This document shows, one piece after another, positions 18,517-27,228 of a stretch of DNA of 64,000 nucleotides; position 1 is the stretch's first letter; each line of letters opens with the position of its first letter. A program made the translations under genes and the position numbers. Location of the stretch: the NCBI GenBank assembly GCA_963747005.1, contig CAVVDT010000004.1, positions 124,001-188,000 on the forward strand, written 5' to 3'. The notes under the pieces are model-generated. The model was not told where the DNA came from. It saw only the letters and a list, made by a program, of their open reading frames with translations, and did not search any database. This DNA comes from CAVVDT01 sp963747005 (GTDB taxonomy: Bacteria; Pseudomonadota; Alphaproteobacteria; Rhizobiales; Aestuariivirgaceae).

Positions 18517-19353
18517 TTAGGGCCGTGCCGCCGAACGCGCCCGCAGGGGTGTGGAAAAGTAACGCATCAGGACATAGATGCCCGCCAGCGTCGTCAGGTA
18601 GGCCACCAGTTGCAGGGCGGTCGGCGCCGCGCTGTAACCGATCAGGGTCTGCAGGATGCGCCCGGCGATGCTCGATTGCGGCACCAGCGCCGACGTGTCC
18701 CACAACTGCGTGCCGAGCGCCTCGACGAAACCGCCGGCCCTGAGATAGCCCATGGCCTGGCTGGCCATGCCGGCCGCCAGAAGGGCGATGAGGATGCCCG
18801 TCACCCGGAACAGGTGCCGCGCCGGAATGGCGACCAGCCCGGCATAGCTGAGCCCCGCGACGGCGACGCCCGCCACCAGCCCCAGCACGCCGCCGAAGGC
18901 GACGGTGGATGCGCTGTCGCCGGCCGCCAGTACCACGCCATAGAGAAACAGCACCACCTCGGAGCCTTCGCGCAGCACCGCCAGGCCGACCACCAGCGCC
19001 AGCGCGATCAGCGGCCGGCGACCGCTGGCAATGTCATTGCTCACGGCCTGCGTTTCCGCCGCGAGCTGGCTGCCGTGCCGGGCCATCCAGACGTTGTGCC
19101 AGGTCAGCATGCAAACCGCGAACAAAAGGATCGAGGCGTTCAGCAACTCGGCCCCTGCCCCTTCAAAGGCGCTGGAGATGAGGCCGGCGAAACCGGCCAC
19201 CACACACGCCCCCGCCACGCCGCCGACGATACCGCCGCCGATCGGCAGCGCCCGGCCCGTCAGGCCGCGCGTCGCCGCCAGCACGATGCCGACGATAAGC
19301 CCCGCCTCGATGACCTCGCGGAAGACGATGATGAGCGCACCGATCATGGCCAT
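18517..19353 (-). CDS. Ftr1-family high-affinity iron permease
   Basis: A 278-residue protein with seven membrane segments. The two REXXE iron-binding motifs are present: REVIE (residues 12-16) and REGSE (128-132). The family (FTR1/EfeU/FtrC) imports ferric iron coupled to oxidation by a partner. It is three bases behind the cupredoxin gene and 85 before the multicopper oxidase gene, so the three form one operon. The second ATG at 19347 is an alternative start. Confidence 0.93.
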   Translation of the reverse strand: MAMIGALIIVFREVIEAGLIVGIVLAATRGLTGRALPIGGGIVGGVAGACVVAGFAGLISSAFEGAGAELLNASILLFAVCMLTWHNVWMARHGSQLAAETQAVSNDIASGRRPLIALALVVGLAVLREGSEVVLFLYGVVLAAGDSASTVAFGGVLGLVAGVAVAGLSYAGLVAIPARHLFRVTGILIALLAAGMASQAMGYLRAGGFVEALGTQLWDTSALVPQSSIAGRILQTLIGYSAAPTALQLVAYLTTLAGIYVLMRYFSTPLRARSAARP

Positions 19354-19356
19354 GTC

Positions 19357-19710
19357 CTATTCGGCAACGATCGTGCCCTTGGCGGTATCTTCATGGAACT
19401 CGCCGACGAACGCGTAGGTGCCCGGCTTGAGGGCCCTGACGCGCACGATGCCGGTTGACTTGGCCACGATGATCTTTTCGATGTCGAGTTTCTTGCACTC
19501 GAACTCTTCGGCCGTAGCATCCTGATTGTCCACTTTGAGCACGAAGGGCTTTCCGGCCGGCACCTTGAGTGTTTGCGGCTCGAACTTGTGATCCTTGATG
19601 ATCACCGATACCTCGATAGCATCACCGGCGTAAACCCCCCCGCCCATCAGCATGATCGCCACGGCAACCCCGCCGCCAGCAAGCAAATTCCTACGCACCA
19701 ACCCGGACAT
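19357..19710 (-). CDS. periplasmic cupredoxin, FtrB/EfeO-like
   Basis: A 117-residue exported protein with an N-terminal signal segment (RRNLLAGGGVAVAIMLMGGG) and a cupredoxin-1 domain (VPAGKPFVLKVDNQDATAEEF to GEFHEDTAKG). Related proteins (FtrB, the cupredoxin domain of EfeO) pass or oxidise iron for an Ftr1 permease in the periplasm. Here it is first of three genes, with the permease and a full multicopper oxidase following. GAGGTG stands before the ATG. An AT-rich repeated region lies 85-140 bases upstream. Confidence 0.87.
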   Translation of the reverse strand: MSGLVRRNLLAGGGVAVAIMLMGGGVYAGDAIEVSVIIKDHKFEPQTLKVPAGKPFVLKVDNQDATAEEFECKKLDIEKIIVAKSTGIVRVRALKPGTYAFVGEFHEDTAKGTIVAE

Positions 19711-19794
19711 GATGAAGCACCTCGCTGTTGAAGAGGGTCCTGACTAGCATGACGAAATTCGCGAATGCAAACTATTTCTAACCAATATAACAAG

Positions 19795-19849
19795 TATATA
19801 ATTATAATAATTCCAAACTGGCCAACTATATAATTATAATAATTCTAAT
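19795..19849 (-). promoter_or_regulatory. AT-rich 32-bp-spaced direct repeat upstream of iron operon
   Basis: The 19-base unit TATATAATTATAATAATTC begins at 19795 and again at 19827, exactly 32 bases apart, in DNA that is otherwise GC-rich. The spacing equals about three helical turns. On the minus strand the copies read GAATTATTATAATTATATA, similar in composition to Irr/Fur-type iron-control sites. It lies upstream of the cupredoxin start and is the likely control region of the iron operon. Confidence 0.55.
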
Positions 19850-20055
19850 GTAGCGCCGGCCGCGCCCCGGCCCTTGCCCCGCACTGCCGCCCTCGGCCGC
19901 ATCGAAGGCTTCACCACCTGCCTGCCGTTCCATCGCAGCGCCGCCCCGGTGATCTCCGTGTGGGTCAATGCGCTGAGCGTCAGGCTGCAGGGCGCGACTG
20001 GCCTGTTCCGGGCGGAGCACGTAGATGGGGTAACGGGCGGGTAGCGCGGAAGGGC

Positions 20056-20129
20056 GGTCGTCCCTCAAACTGATGGTGTTAACGGAGTCGGGCTTTGTGG
20101 CCTGCTCCCAGCATCAACGAGGGACGACC
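20056..20129. repeat. inverted repeat abutting IS110 transposase start
   Basis: GGTCGTCCCTC (20056-20066) and GAGGGACGACC (20119-20129) are a perfect 11-bp inverted repeat. The right arm touches the transposase ATG, so pairing in RNA could mask initiation. It may also be a transposase contact site in the left end. Confidence 0.7.
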
Positions 20130-21158
20130 ATGGACTATTATGCTGGAATTGACGTTTCATTGGAATGCTCGAGCGTGTGCGTTGTCGATGCGAGTGGCAA
20201 GATCGTGCGGGAAGCCAGGGTGGCGAGCGAGCCGGATGCGCTGAAGGCGTGGTTTGGCTCACTGGGGCTGAGGCTGGAGCGGATCGGCTTGGAAGCGGGG
20301 CCGCTGTCGCAATGGCTCTACGGTGCGCTGAAGGGGGCTGGTCTTGCGGTGGAACTGCTGGAGACGCGGCACGTGCGCGATGCTTTCCGGGCGATGCCGG
20401 TGAAGAGCGACCGCAATGACGCGCGCGGGATCGCGCAGTTGATGCGGCTGGGTTGGTTCAAGCCGGTACACTGCAAGTCGATTGGCGCGCAGGAGACGCG
20501 CGCGCTGCTGACCGCGCGCAAGCTGATCCAATCGAAGCTGCGGGATGTCGAGAACAGCCTGCGCGGGATCCTGCGCGGTTTCGGGCTGAAGGTCGGCAAG
20601 ACGACGCGGCGGAGTTTCCCTGGGCGGGTGCGCGAACTGGTGAGCAACCACGCGAGCCTGGAGGCGATCGGCCAAGCCCTGCTTTCGGTGCATGCGGTTT
20701 TGCTGCGGGAGTTCAACGCTTTCGAGAAGCGCGTGCGTGACTTGGCGCGCCAGGATGGCAAGGCCCGACTGTTGATGACGACGCCGGCGGTCGGTCCGAT
20801 CGTGGCACTCACCTATGCCAGCGCCGTCGACGATCCGGCCCGGTTCAAATCCTCGAAGGCGGCGGGGGCGCATTTCGGGCTGACGCCAAGGAAGTACCAG
20901 TCTGGAGAGACCGATGTCAGCGGCCGCATCTCCAAGATCGGGGATGCAGCGGTGCGTTCGGTGCTCTACGAGGCAGCCAACATCATGCTGGTCAAGCCGA
21001 TCAAGGGGTGTACGGCGCTCAAGAGCTGGGCGATGCGGATCGCCAGGCGCGCCGGCATGCGCAAGGCCAAGGTGGCGCTGGCGCGCAAGCTGGCGGTGAT
21101 CCTGCATCGCATGCTCGCCGCTGAGCAGCCGTTCGATCCTGCCGCCGCGGCGGCCTGA
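20130..21158 (+). CDS. IS110-family transposase (DEDD/Ser)
   Basis: A 342-residue transposase. The DEDD RuvC-like motif is visible as D8 (GIDVS), E55 (GLEAG) and D94/D97 (DRNDARG). The C-terminal transposase_20 domain with its Ser region (YQSGETDVSGRISKIGD) is present, so the gene looks intact. IS110 enzymes recombine a circular intermediate guided by a structured RNA from the non-coding end. ATG at 20130 is chosen by homology; the frame upstream to 20073 covers the inverted repeat. Confidence 0.93.
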   Translation: MDYYAGIDVSLECSSVCVVDASGKIVREARVASEPDALKAWFGSLGLRLERIGLEAGPLSQWLYGALKGAGLAVELLETRHVRDAFRAMPVKSDRNDARGIAQLMRLGWFKPVHCKSIGAQETRALLTARKLIQSKLRDVENSLRGILRGFGLKVGKTTRRSFPGRVRELVSNHASLEAIGQALLSVHAVLLREFNAFEKRVRDLARQDGKARLLMTTPAVGPIVALTYASAVDDPARFKSSKAAGAHFGLTPRKYQSGETDVSGRISKIGDAAVRSVLYEAANIMLVKPIKGCTALKSWAMRIARRAGMRKAKVALARKLAVILHRMLAAEQPFDPAAAAA

Positions 21159-21221
21159 ACAGGAGGATACAAGCAGTTTTCGGGCGGGTCACGACACCAG
21201 CCTTCCCGAAAGCGAAGTCCC

Positions 21222-21379
21222 CTCGCCGGGACGATGGATCAGGTCAGGCCGCCATCCGGGCTGTCGAGGCATCCAGAGATGCCATCACGCTTCCGTAGAT
21301 CGGACCGACCGATCCTCCACGCACCCCATCAGGCGGCGGCCTCAGAGCCGACCCCGAACAGAAGCAAGTCCCCGGCGAG
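21222..21379 (+). ncRNA. candidate bridge/seek RNA of the IS110-family element
   Basis: Downstream of the transposase, CTCGCCGGG (21222-21230) can pair with CCCGGCGAG (21371-21379), enclosing ~140 bases with at least two internal hairpins: GGCAT/ATGCC near 21268-21283 and GATCGG/CCGATC (21298-21303, 21309-21314). IS1111-type elements encode the guiding RNA in this position. Size and layout fit; the guide loops cannot be assigned by eye. Confidence 0.45.
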
Positions 21380-21398
21380 CGGATGACGCAAAAAGGGA

Positions 21399-21404
21399 TT
21401 GACA
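21399..21404 (+). promoter_or_regulatory. outward -35 (TTGACA) at IS right end
   Basis: A perfect TTGACA lies about 20 bases inside the right end and points outward. In IS110-family circles such a hexamer joins a -10 from the left end to form a junction promoter that drives the transposase. No matching -10 was fixed, because the left end is uncertain. Confidence 0.45.
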
Positions 21405-21422
21405 ACACGGGCCCGTTACAGA

Positions 21423-21500
21423 AGCCCGGATGCAGCGAAGCGAAATCCGCGGCAGCCTGGCAATCATTCCCGGGTTACGCTTCGCTCCACCCGGGCTACG
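21423..21500. repeat. REP-like palindrome next to the IS right end
   Basis: Arms AGCCCGGATGCAGCGAAGCG (from 21423) and CGCTTCGCTCCACCCGGGCT (ending 21497) are imperfect inverses around ~35 bases. The outer end should read CGTAGCCCGG, but here the left tip is replaced by the IS end, suggesting insertion into the repeat tip. Confidence 0.65.
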
Positions 21501-21540
21501 ATCTATGATCGGGCGATGCTCAAGTAGGGAACGAGTGACG

Positions 21541-21987
21541 ATGAAGAAGAGAACGACCGGCGCGAAGCAAGAAGAAGGCGAAGCCTTCCCTTCTCAGCTC
21601 ATAGACGCGAGGATGGCGGAACTCGGCGACTGGCGGGGCGAGACGCTCACCCGGGTCCGGGCGCTCATCCGCCAGGCCGACCCTGACGTCGTGGAGCAGG
21701 TGAAATGGAGAAAGCCGTCGAACGCAATGTCAGGGGTTCCGGTGTGGGAGCACGCCGGCATTATCTGCACCGGCGAGATCTACAAGGACAAGGTGAAGTT
21801 GACCTTCGCCAGGGGCGCCGCGCTGGACGATCCTTCAGGCCTCTTCAATTCGAGCCTTGAAGGCAACACCCGGCGCGCCATTGACATCCGCGAGGGCGAG
21901 AAGATCGACGAAGAGGCGTTGAAGGCGCTCATTCGCGCCGCCGCGGCACTCAATGACGCCGTAACCGCTGGCCGGCCACGACGCTAG
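21541..21987 (+). CDS. DUF1801 (YdhG-like) protein
   Basis: A 148-residue protein with the DUF1801 pattern: IRQADPDVVEQVKWRKPSN, then a hydrophobic strand (AGIICTGEIYKDKVKLTF) and a basic C-terminus. The family adopts an SRPBCC-like/YdhG fold with no assigned reaction. The frame extends upstream into the REP palindrome, so ATG 21541 is preferred. It converges on the dipeptidase, three bases away. Probably cytoplasmic. Confidence 0.85.
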   Translation: MKKRTTGAKQEEGEAFPSQLIDARMAELGDWRGETLTRVRALIRQADPDVVEQVKWRKPSNAMSGVPVWEHAGIICTGEIYKDKVKLTFARGAALDDPSGLFNSSLEGNTRRAIDIREGEKIDEEALKALIRAAAALNDAVTAGRPRR

Positions 21988-21990
21988 GAG

Positions 21991-22983
21991 TCACGCCGCC
22001 GGCCCAAAGCTCGCATCGAAGAAGTCGAGCCAGTTGCCCCCCATGATTTTTGCCACCTCGCCCGGCCCGAAACCCTGCCGCGCCAGCCCGGCGGCAATGT
22101 TCTTATGGCCAAGATTGTCCTTGAACCAGTCGGGCGGCGGCGGAAAGCCGGCATTGTCCTTCGATCCCTCGCCATAGTCGATCTCCTTCGTCCAGCGCCC
22201 CACCCGCATCCATTCCACCACGCTGTCGGGCTGGTCCTGGCACAGGTCCGAGCCAATGCCGATATGATCAAGCCCCATGAGATCGGCGGTGCGGGCCACC
22301 ATCTCGCAAAAGCTTTCCAGCGTGCAGGCCGGACCGCCCTTCAGGTGATGGGGATAGAGCGAGAGGCCCAGCATGCCGCCCGAGGCCGCCAGCGCCTTCA
22401 GCACCGCGTCGGACTTGTTGCGCAGGCCCGGATGCCAGGCCTTCGGATTGGCATGGGTGATGGCGATCGGCCGGGTCGAATGCTCGATGGCCTCAAGCGT
22501 CGAGCGCTCGCCCGAATGCGACATGTCGACGACGAGGCCCACCCGGTTCATCTCCCGCACCACCTGACGGCCCATGCGCGTCAACCCGCCGTCCTCGGCC
22601 TCGTAGCACCCCGTCGCCAAGAGCGACTGGTTGTTGTAGGTGAGCTGCATGAAGCGCACCCCGAGGGTGTGCAGCACCTCCACCAGCCCGATATCGTCCT
22701 CCATCGGTGAGCAGTTCTGCAGGCCGAAGAAGATGGCGGTACGCCCCTCGGCTTGCGCCCGGCGGATATCGTCGCCATGGGTTCCCTTGAAGATCAGGTC
22801 GGGAAACCGCTCGAACCAGCGGTTCCAGTGTTCGATATTGGCCACCGTCTCGCGAAACATCTCGTGATAGCAGATGGTGACATGCACGGCGCTCAAGCCC
22901 CCGGCCTGCATCTGGCGAAAGATCTTCTCCGAGAAATTGCAGTATTGCAGGCCATCGACGATCAACAACTCCGATGCGGGCAT
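21991..22983 (-). CDS. membrane-dipeptidase family (M19) peptidase
   Basis: A 330-residue metallopeptidase of the renal-dipeptidase fold. Visible family segments are the metal-binding region ending VDMSHSG, ITHANPKAWHPGLRNKSD, and HIGIGSDLCQD near the C-terminal third. M19 enzymes cleave dipeptides, often with D-amino acids, using zinc; the first metal-ligand HxD is less clear at the N-terminus (LIVDGLQYCN), where the expected His is replaced, so the native substrate may differ. No signal peptide. ATG 22983 is chosen; the frame extends upstream without support. Confidence 0.83.
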   Translation of the reverse strand: MPASELLIVDGLQYCNFSEKIFRQMQAGGLSAVHVTICYHEMFRETVANIEHWNRWFERFPDLIFKGTHGDDIRRAQAEGRTAIFFGLQNCSPMEDDIGLVEVLHTLGVRFMQLTYNNQSLLATGCYEAEDGGLTRMGRQVVREMNRVGLVVDMSHSGERSTLEAIEHSTRPIAITHANPKAWHPGLRNKSDAVLKALAASGGMLGLSLYPHHLKGGPACTLESFCEMVARTADLMGLDHIGIGSDLCQDQPDSVVEWMRVGRWTKEIDYGEGSKDNAGFPPPPDWFKDNLGHKNIAAGLARQGFGPGEVAKIMGGNWLDFFDASFGPAA

Positions 22984-23442
22984 TCTTGCGCTCCGTTGGC
23001 AAGGGATGGACAACGCGTTGCCGTGAACGCTTGACCCGCCCGCCAAGGCCTGTCAACCGGGCCGCGACCCTGAACCGGCCACCCTTTGCAGCCAGCACAT
23101 ATTTTTTATCACCACAACTCCCGTTAGAAATTCTTTAATTCCTCGCCTATAGCGTGTTCATCAACAACAAACACGCCATACGGACATTGCAGCGGACAGC
23201 GCCGAAACTTCGATGACCTTCACCGGAAGTTACACCGCGCCCATGCCGGTCGCCCGCAGGGCGGCCGCATTGCGGCAGCAAAAAAAGCAAGCGAACTGGC
23301 GGAACGGGGCGGCTCGGTGACACACACGCCCTTTCCGTCAGCTGAGGCCGGGAGCATGCGCCTCTCTCCCCGACAGGCGGCTCATTGACCAACAGCCCCA
23401 ATGGCGTGCCCCGGCCTCAGACGTTTTCACCCTGGCGACAAT
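22984..23442. other. intergenic region, nothing recognised
   Basis: About 460 bases upstream of the dipeptidase. It contains an AT-richer patch near 23100-23165, which may hold a promoter, but no frame with a convincing start, no strong hairpin with a T-run and no repeat. Confidence 0.4.
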
Positions 23443-25026
23443 TCACGGGTTGACCACGTCGATCACCCTGCCTTCGGCATCGAAGGTGACGCGTCCCCCC
23501 GAATTGCCATCGGCTCGATCCAGCCGCACCTCCACCGTTATCAGCCCGCGCGGTGACTGCACGAAGACGTTGCCGCGCGAGAAGGTGACGCGTGCGACAT
23601 GCGCATCGGGCAACTTCATGCGCCTGAGGGTTTCATCCTCCATCGCCTTGATGTGTCCGGCATCGATACTGGCGGCTTCCTCCAGCGTGAAAGCCGTCTC
23701 GGCGTGGACATGCTTGTCGAAGGGAAAGCCGAAGCGGCTGATCTCGGTCGCATCGACGATGAACTGGGCATTTTCACCCCGCTTCAACGGATCCTCGGCC
23801 ACGACGCTCGCCTTTTCATCGTCTATGGAAATCTCGGTAAAGCGGGCATTGGCCCCGAATGACTTGGCGATGCGGCCGAGGGTGACGCGGATGCCGTCGG
23901 GCGCCAGCCAGGCCATCGGCGGACGTCGGCTTTCAGGCAGGATCACATCGGTGACGGCGCCGGTCTGGTCAGCCTTCACGATTCCCTTCGATCCGTCGGT
24001 GTCGGTCACCTCGACCTCCCACACCAGCGTCGGTCCGCCGACCTGGGTTGTCGGTCTGGTGGCCTCCATGGAGGTGATCCGGCCCTTGGGCATGGCGAGC
24101 TTGTCGCGCGCCTTCGCAGCAAGCCCCGGCACGATGGTCAGGTCCACCACATCAAATGAGAACGCCGCCTGATCGGAACGGCCCATCATGATGTCGATGT
24201 TGGGCATGTCCACGAGACTGCGGCGCACGCCGCTCAGGTCCCAGGAATAGCCGCGCAGCTTCTTGGGGTCGTCGGGACTGGCGGCGTTCACGGACACCGA
24301 TCGGCGGTCGACCGCGACCTTGTAGACGGTCCTCGCCGTGCCGACCACCGAGGCGAGCGCCCGCTGGGCATCCAGCACCGGCCAGTCGCCGCCATACAGA
24401 TCGAGCATCTTGGCCCGGTGAGTGCCCGAGAGATCGATCGCGACGATGTCGCCACGGGCATTGGTGTAGATGGTGGCCGCCTCGTAAGGGCTCGCAACCG
24501 CGATGGTCCAGCGGATATCGCCGTAGCTCGGTCGCGGCAGGATCGAGACGCTGCGGGCGATGTTGATGGAGGTGACGGTTGCCGGGTCCTCCAGCCTGGC
24601 ACGCTCGATGGCGGCCCGGGCGATCCTTGCCGCATCGCCGAGGGCAATATCGGACACTTTGAACAGGCCGCTCTCGACATCGTCCACCGGCCCCGGTGCC
24701 TGCACCACCTGCGGCCCCGACACCTGTTCCCGGCTCAGGAACCACAGCTTGATGATCTCGAAGCGCCATTGCTCCAGATGCCAGCTCCGGTCGCTGCCCT
24801 GGGCGATGAGGCGCACCCGCTCGGGCGCGATGTCGATGCTGAGGACGCGCGGCACACGCCCTGTCGCCTCGACGATCTTGGCCACGGCCTCGGCAGCGGC
24901 GCCCGGCGAGGAGATGAAGCTTTTCTTGGCCTCATCCGCTGTCGCGGCAAGCGACATCAGCGCCAGACAGACGCCCACACATACCCACACGACAATCGAA
25001 CGGCAATTTGACAGCGAACCTGGCAT
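23443..25026 (-). CDS. secreted protein of unknown function with PepSY-like repeats
   Basis: A 527-residue exported protein. A signal peptide (residues 1-30, cleavage near LAATADEA) is followed by several alpha-beta units resembling PepSY repeats, such as YGDIRWTIAVASPYEAATIYT and LVWEVEVTDTDGSKGIV, ending with GGRVTFDAEGRVIDVVNP. PepSY domains are usually inhibitory or binding modules in the periplasm. No catalytic motif is seen. Transcribed alone, with the Mu-like prophage behind it. The assignment to PepSY is by eye and tentative. Confidence 0.7.
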   Translation of the reverse strand: MPGSLSNCRSIVVWVCVGVCLALMSLAATADEAKKSFISSPGAAAEAVAKIVEATGRVPRVLSIDIAPERVRLIAQGSDRSWHLEQWRFEIIKLWFLSREQVSGPQVVQAPGPVDDVESGLFKVSDIALGDAARIARAAIERARLEDPATVTSINIARSVSILPRPSYGDIRWTIAVASPYEAATIYTNARGDIVAIDLSGTHRAKMLDLYGGDWPVLDAQRALASVVGTARTVYKVAVDRRSVSVNAASPDDPKKLRGYSWDLSGVRRSLVDMPNIDIMMGRSDQAAFSFDVVDLTIVPGLAAKARDKLAMPKGRITSMEATRPTTQVGGPTLVWEVEVTDTDGSKGIVKADQTGAVTDVILPESRRPPMAWLAPDGIRVTLGRIAKSFGANARFTEISIDDEKASVVAEDPLKRGENAQFIVDATEISRFGFPFDKHVHAETAFTLEEAASIDAGHIKAMEDETLRRMKLPDAHVARVTFSRGNVFVQSPRGLITVEVRLDRADGNSGGRVTFDAEGRVIDVVNP

Positions 25027-25122
25027 GTGATCGTCCTGCCCCGGTCACGGCGCCACAATTTAATCCCCGGACCGCCCCCCCACAACACCCGGATTCGCCT
25101 TGCTGCTCGTTGCTTACAAATC

Positions 25123-25157
25123 AATTATCTGTCCAAGTTCAGAATTATCTGACCATC
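25123..25157 (+). repeat. direct repeat at left prophage boundary
   Basis: AATTATCTGTCCAAG (25123-25137) and AATTATCTGACCATC (25143-25157) are tandem, 20 bases apart. A related AATTAAATGTCCAAG lies at 31113-31127 at the other end of the prophage. These could be transposase-binding sites. Confidence 0.5.
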
Positions 25158-25177
25158 TTTTCCGGGATTGGCCGGGA

Positions 25178-25543
25178 TTACGCGGGCGTGTGCGGGTGTG
25201 AACGGGCTTTCGAAGGCCGCTTGCGAGACCTTTTAATGCCCCTTACGCGATCCCATAATCGATAGCCGGCCGAACGTGACGGCGCGCGGGCACCGCCGAA
25301 CCGGGCGCGGCATTCATCAAGGGCCTGACCTACCGGCATGCGGCCGAACCGCTCAACCAGAAACTCGGCGACTTCGGGATCGCAATCAAGCGGCGAACGG
25401 GCCGTGGCGTTCTGGTGGGCCTGCACCCGCAACTCGGCCAGTCGCAGCCGGCAATCGAGCAGGTTGCGATAGTCGCTCAAGGGGATGGTGACGACTTCCA
25501 CCCCGGCAATCGTTGCCGCCAGCGGGGAGTCTGGCCGGCTCAT
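25178..25543 (-). CDS. small phage-associated protein, unknown
   Basis: A 121-residue polar protein. The middle part, ECRARFGGARAPSRSAGYRLW, resembles small helix-turn-helix-like segments found in phage regulatory or terminase-small proteins, followed by a very basic C-terminus. It overlaps the tape-measure gene by four bases and so was part of the same phage operon. No enzyme motif is seen and the function is not known. Confidence 0.6.
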   Translation of the reverse strand: MSRPDSPLAATIAGVEVVTIPLSDYRNLLDCRLRLAELRVQAHQNATARSPLDCDPEVAEFLVERFGRMPVGQALDECRARFGGARAPSRSAGYRLWDRVRGIKRSRKRPSKARSHPHTPA

Positions 25544-27228
25544 AGGAATCTTCGCGCCTGAGTGAGTAAACGGTTGGTCCCCCGCATCAACGAGGCGCGA
25601 TCATCGGCGAAGGCTTTCGGATCGGGCGTCTGGACCGACAGGTTGACGATGGTGGCGCCACCCGCCCCACGGTCGGCGAAGCAACTCATGGGCTGCTGTG
25701 GCCCGGCGGCCGTCTGGCCAAACCCGGTGGAAAAGACAGCGCCGGAAGCGAACGGGCGCGGCATCTCGACCCCCAGATGGCCGGATGAAAGCCGGGTGAG
25801 CGGCAGGGCCGTCTCGCGGTTGTCGTTGCCGACCGCCCCCACTGCCAGACGCCCGGCATGGGCAGTAAGGGGCATGATGGCTTCCGGGCCGGCCTCGCCC
25901 ATGAGCCCAACTCGGCCGGCGCCATAGGCAAACAGTGTGGGCCGGGAAACGATATCGCCGGCGGCAAACGCGCGCATGCCGCCTGAAAAGGCAGCGCCAT
26001 GGGCCGCGCCGAACAGCGCACCAATACTACCGAACAGGCTGCTTGAACCGGCGCCGGAAAACAACGAATTAAAGGCTTGGTTCAATGCCAGATCGATGAG
26101 CTTGTTGCCCAGATTTTCCAATGAAGTTGCCAGGACATCGCTCAATGATTTGCCCTGTTCGAGCCCGTGCGCAAAGTCGCTGAAAAAGCCTTTCAAAGCG
26201 CCTTTCAGATCGTCCAGCCGCTGGGCGGCGGCGCGCATCTGATCGAGCTGCCCGGTGGCGGTGCCAAGCTGGCCGGCGAGATCGGCGATATGGGCCTTCA
26301 AGGCATCGGTGACGGGAATGCCCGAGGCCGTGGCCGCCTTGAGCAGCTCCTGTTCGGCGCGATAGCTGGCGGCCGCCGACTTGGAGAGGCCGAAGGTGGC
26401 GGCTTCCTCCTTGAGCGCGGCAATTTCTTGCTGGACGGATTGCACCGTCTGCTGATAGCCGGAGACCGAGCCGATGCTGCCACGCGTCGCCTTCGGCGCC
26501 GTCACCGCCTGCCTCGCCAGGTCGGCAATGCGCCGCAGGCTGTCCTCGCGCTGCTTCAGGAGGTCGGCCCGGAATGGACCGGCATCGGTGGCGGCCATGT
26601 CGCGGGCTGCCTTCAGACCCTGCATGAGCTGGCTGTTGATGCCTTCCAGCTTGAGGTCCTGGGCAAGGCCGGGGATCATGGCCTTGAGAGAGTGCAGCGC
26701 GCCCTCATAATTCTTGAGCCCGCCGATCGCCAGTTGCGCCGCCGTGCCGGTCTGGCTCATGGTGTTATTGAGATGCAGAAGTGCGCGGTCGGTCGCGGTA
26801 GCGGTGCCGGTCAGGAACCGGAGTTCAGCTTCCTGCGTCTTGAGGTTGCCGGTCGAATCGAAGGCCGCCTTCGACATGTCGAGCAGCTTCTTGCCCATCT
26901 CCTGAATGCCGGCATCGCCGAGGTTGAGGTTCTTGAGCCGGCTGATCTCATCATAGAACCCGAGGATGTCGGGCTTTCCGGCCTTCACGCTGTCGACAAA
27001 ACGCTTCACTTCGTCGGCGAAGGGACCGAGCAAATCCGGCAGACCTTGCGCGGTAATTATCGGATTGATCGTCAGCTCGTTCTGCAACGTCTCGGCGAGG
27101 CCCTTGACCTGCTGCTCGGCCTCCTTCTTGGTGGCGGCGATGCTGTCATGGATGCCGCTCTGGAGCGCCGCCAGCGAAATGATGCCGTAGGCCCGCGCCG
27201 CCTCACCGGCGGCCGTATAAGGCATCAT
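25540..27228 (-). pseudogene. phage tail tape-measure protein, N-terminally truncated
   Basis: A 562-residue frame rich in Ala, Leu and Gln with long helices, typical of a tail tape-measure protein. The C-terminus has the conserved GEAGPEAIMPL motif. The N-terminal part expected of such a gene (usually 800-1500 residues) is missing, and the frame starts inside an overlap with the gene behind B, so it is a deletion product. It may still be translated but cannot build a tail alone. Confidence 0.75.

Larger units (their letters stand above)
20041..21424 (+). mobile_element. IS110-family insertion sequence
   Basis: The element contains an IS110-type transposase gene, a short 5' non-coding part with an inverted repeat, and a ~265-base structured 3' non-coding part ending near an outward-facing TTGACA. 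A long 3' end is typical of the IS1111 subgroup. The right boundary is placed where a REP-like palindrome begins. The left boundary is uncertain: GTAGC, the expected outer end of that palindrome, occurs at both 20041 and 19850. If the latter is correct, the IS is ~190 bases longer. The stretch 19855-20040 shows no clear gene. Confidence 0.65.

Noticed and set aside
19826..20068. An 80-codon minus-strand frame between the iron operon and the IS.
   Set aside because: It ends in a run of Ile codons made by the AT-rich repeat and has no ribosome-binding site; the opposite frame is no better.
23147..23401. An 84-codon minus-strand frame in the gap upstream of the dipeptidase.
   Set aside because: No ribosome-binding site, Cys/Pro/Arg-rich composition and no family resemblance.
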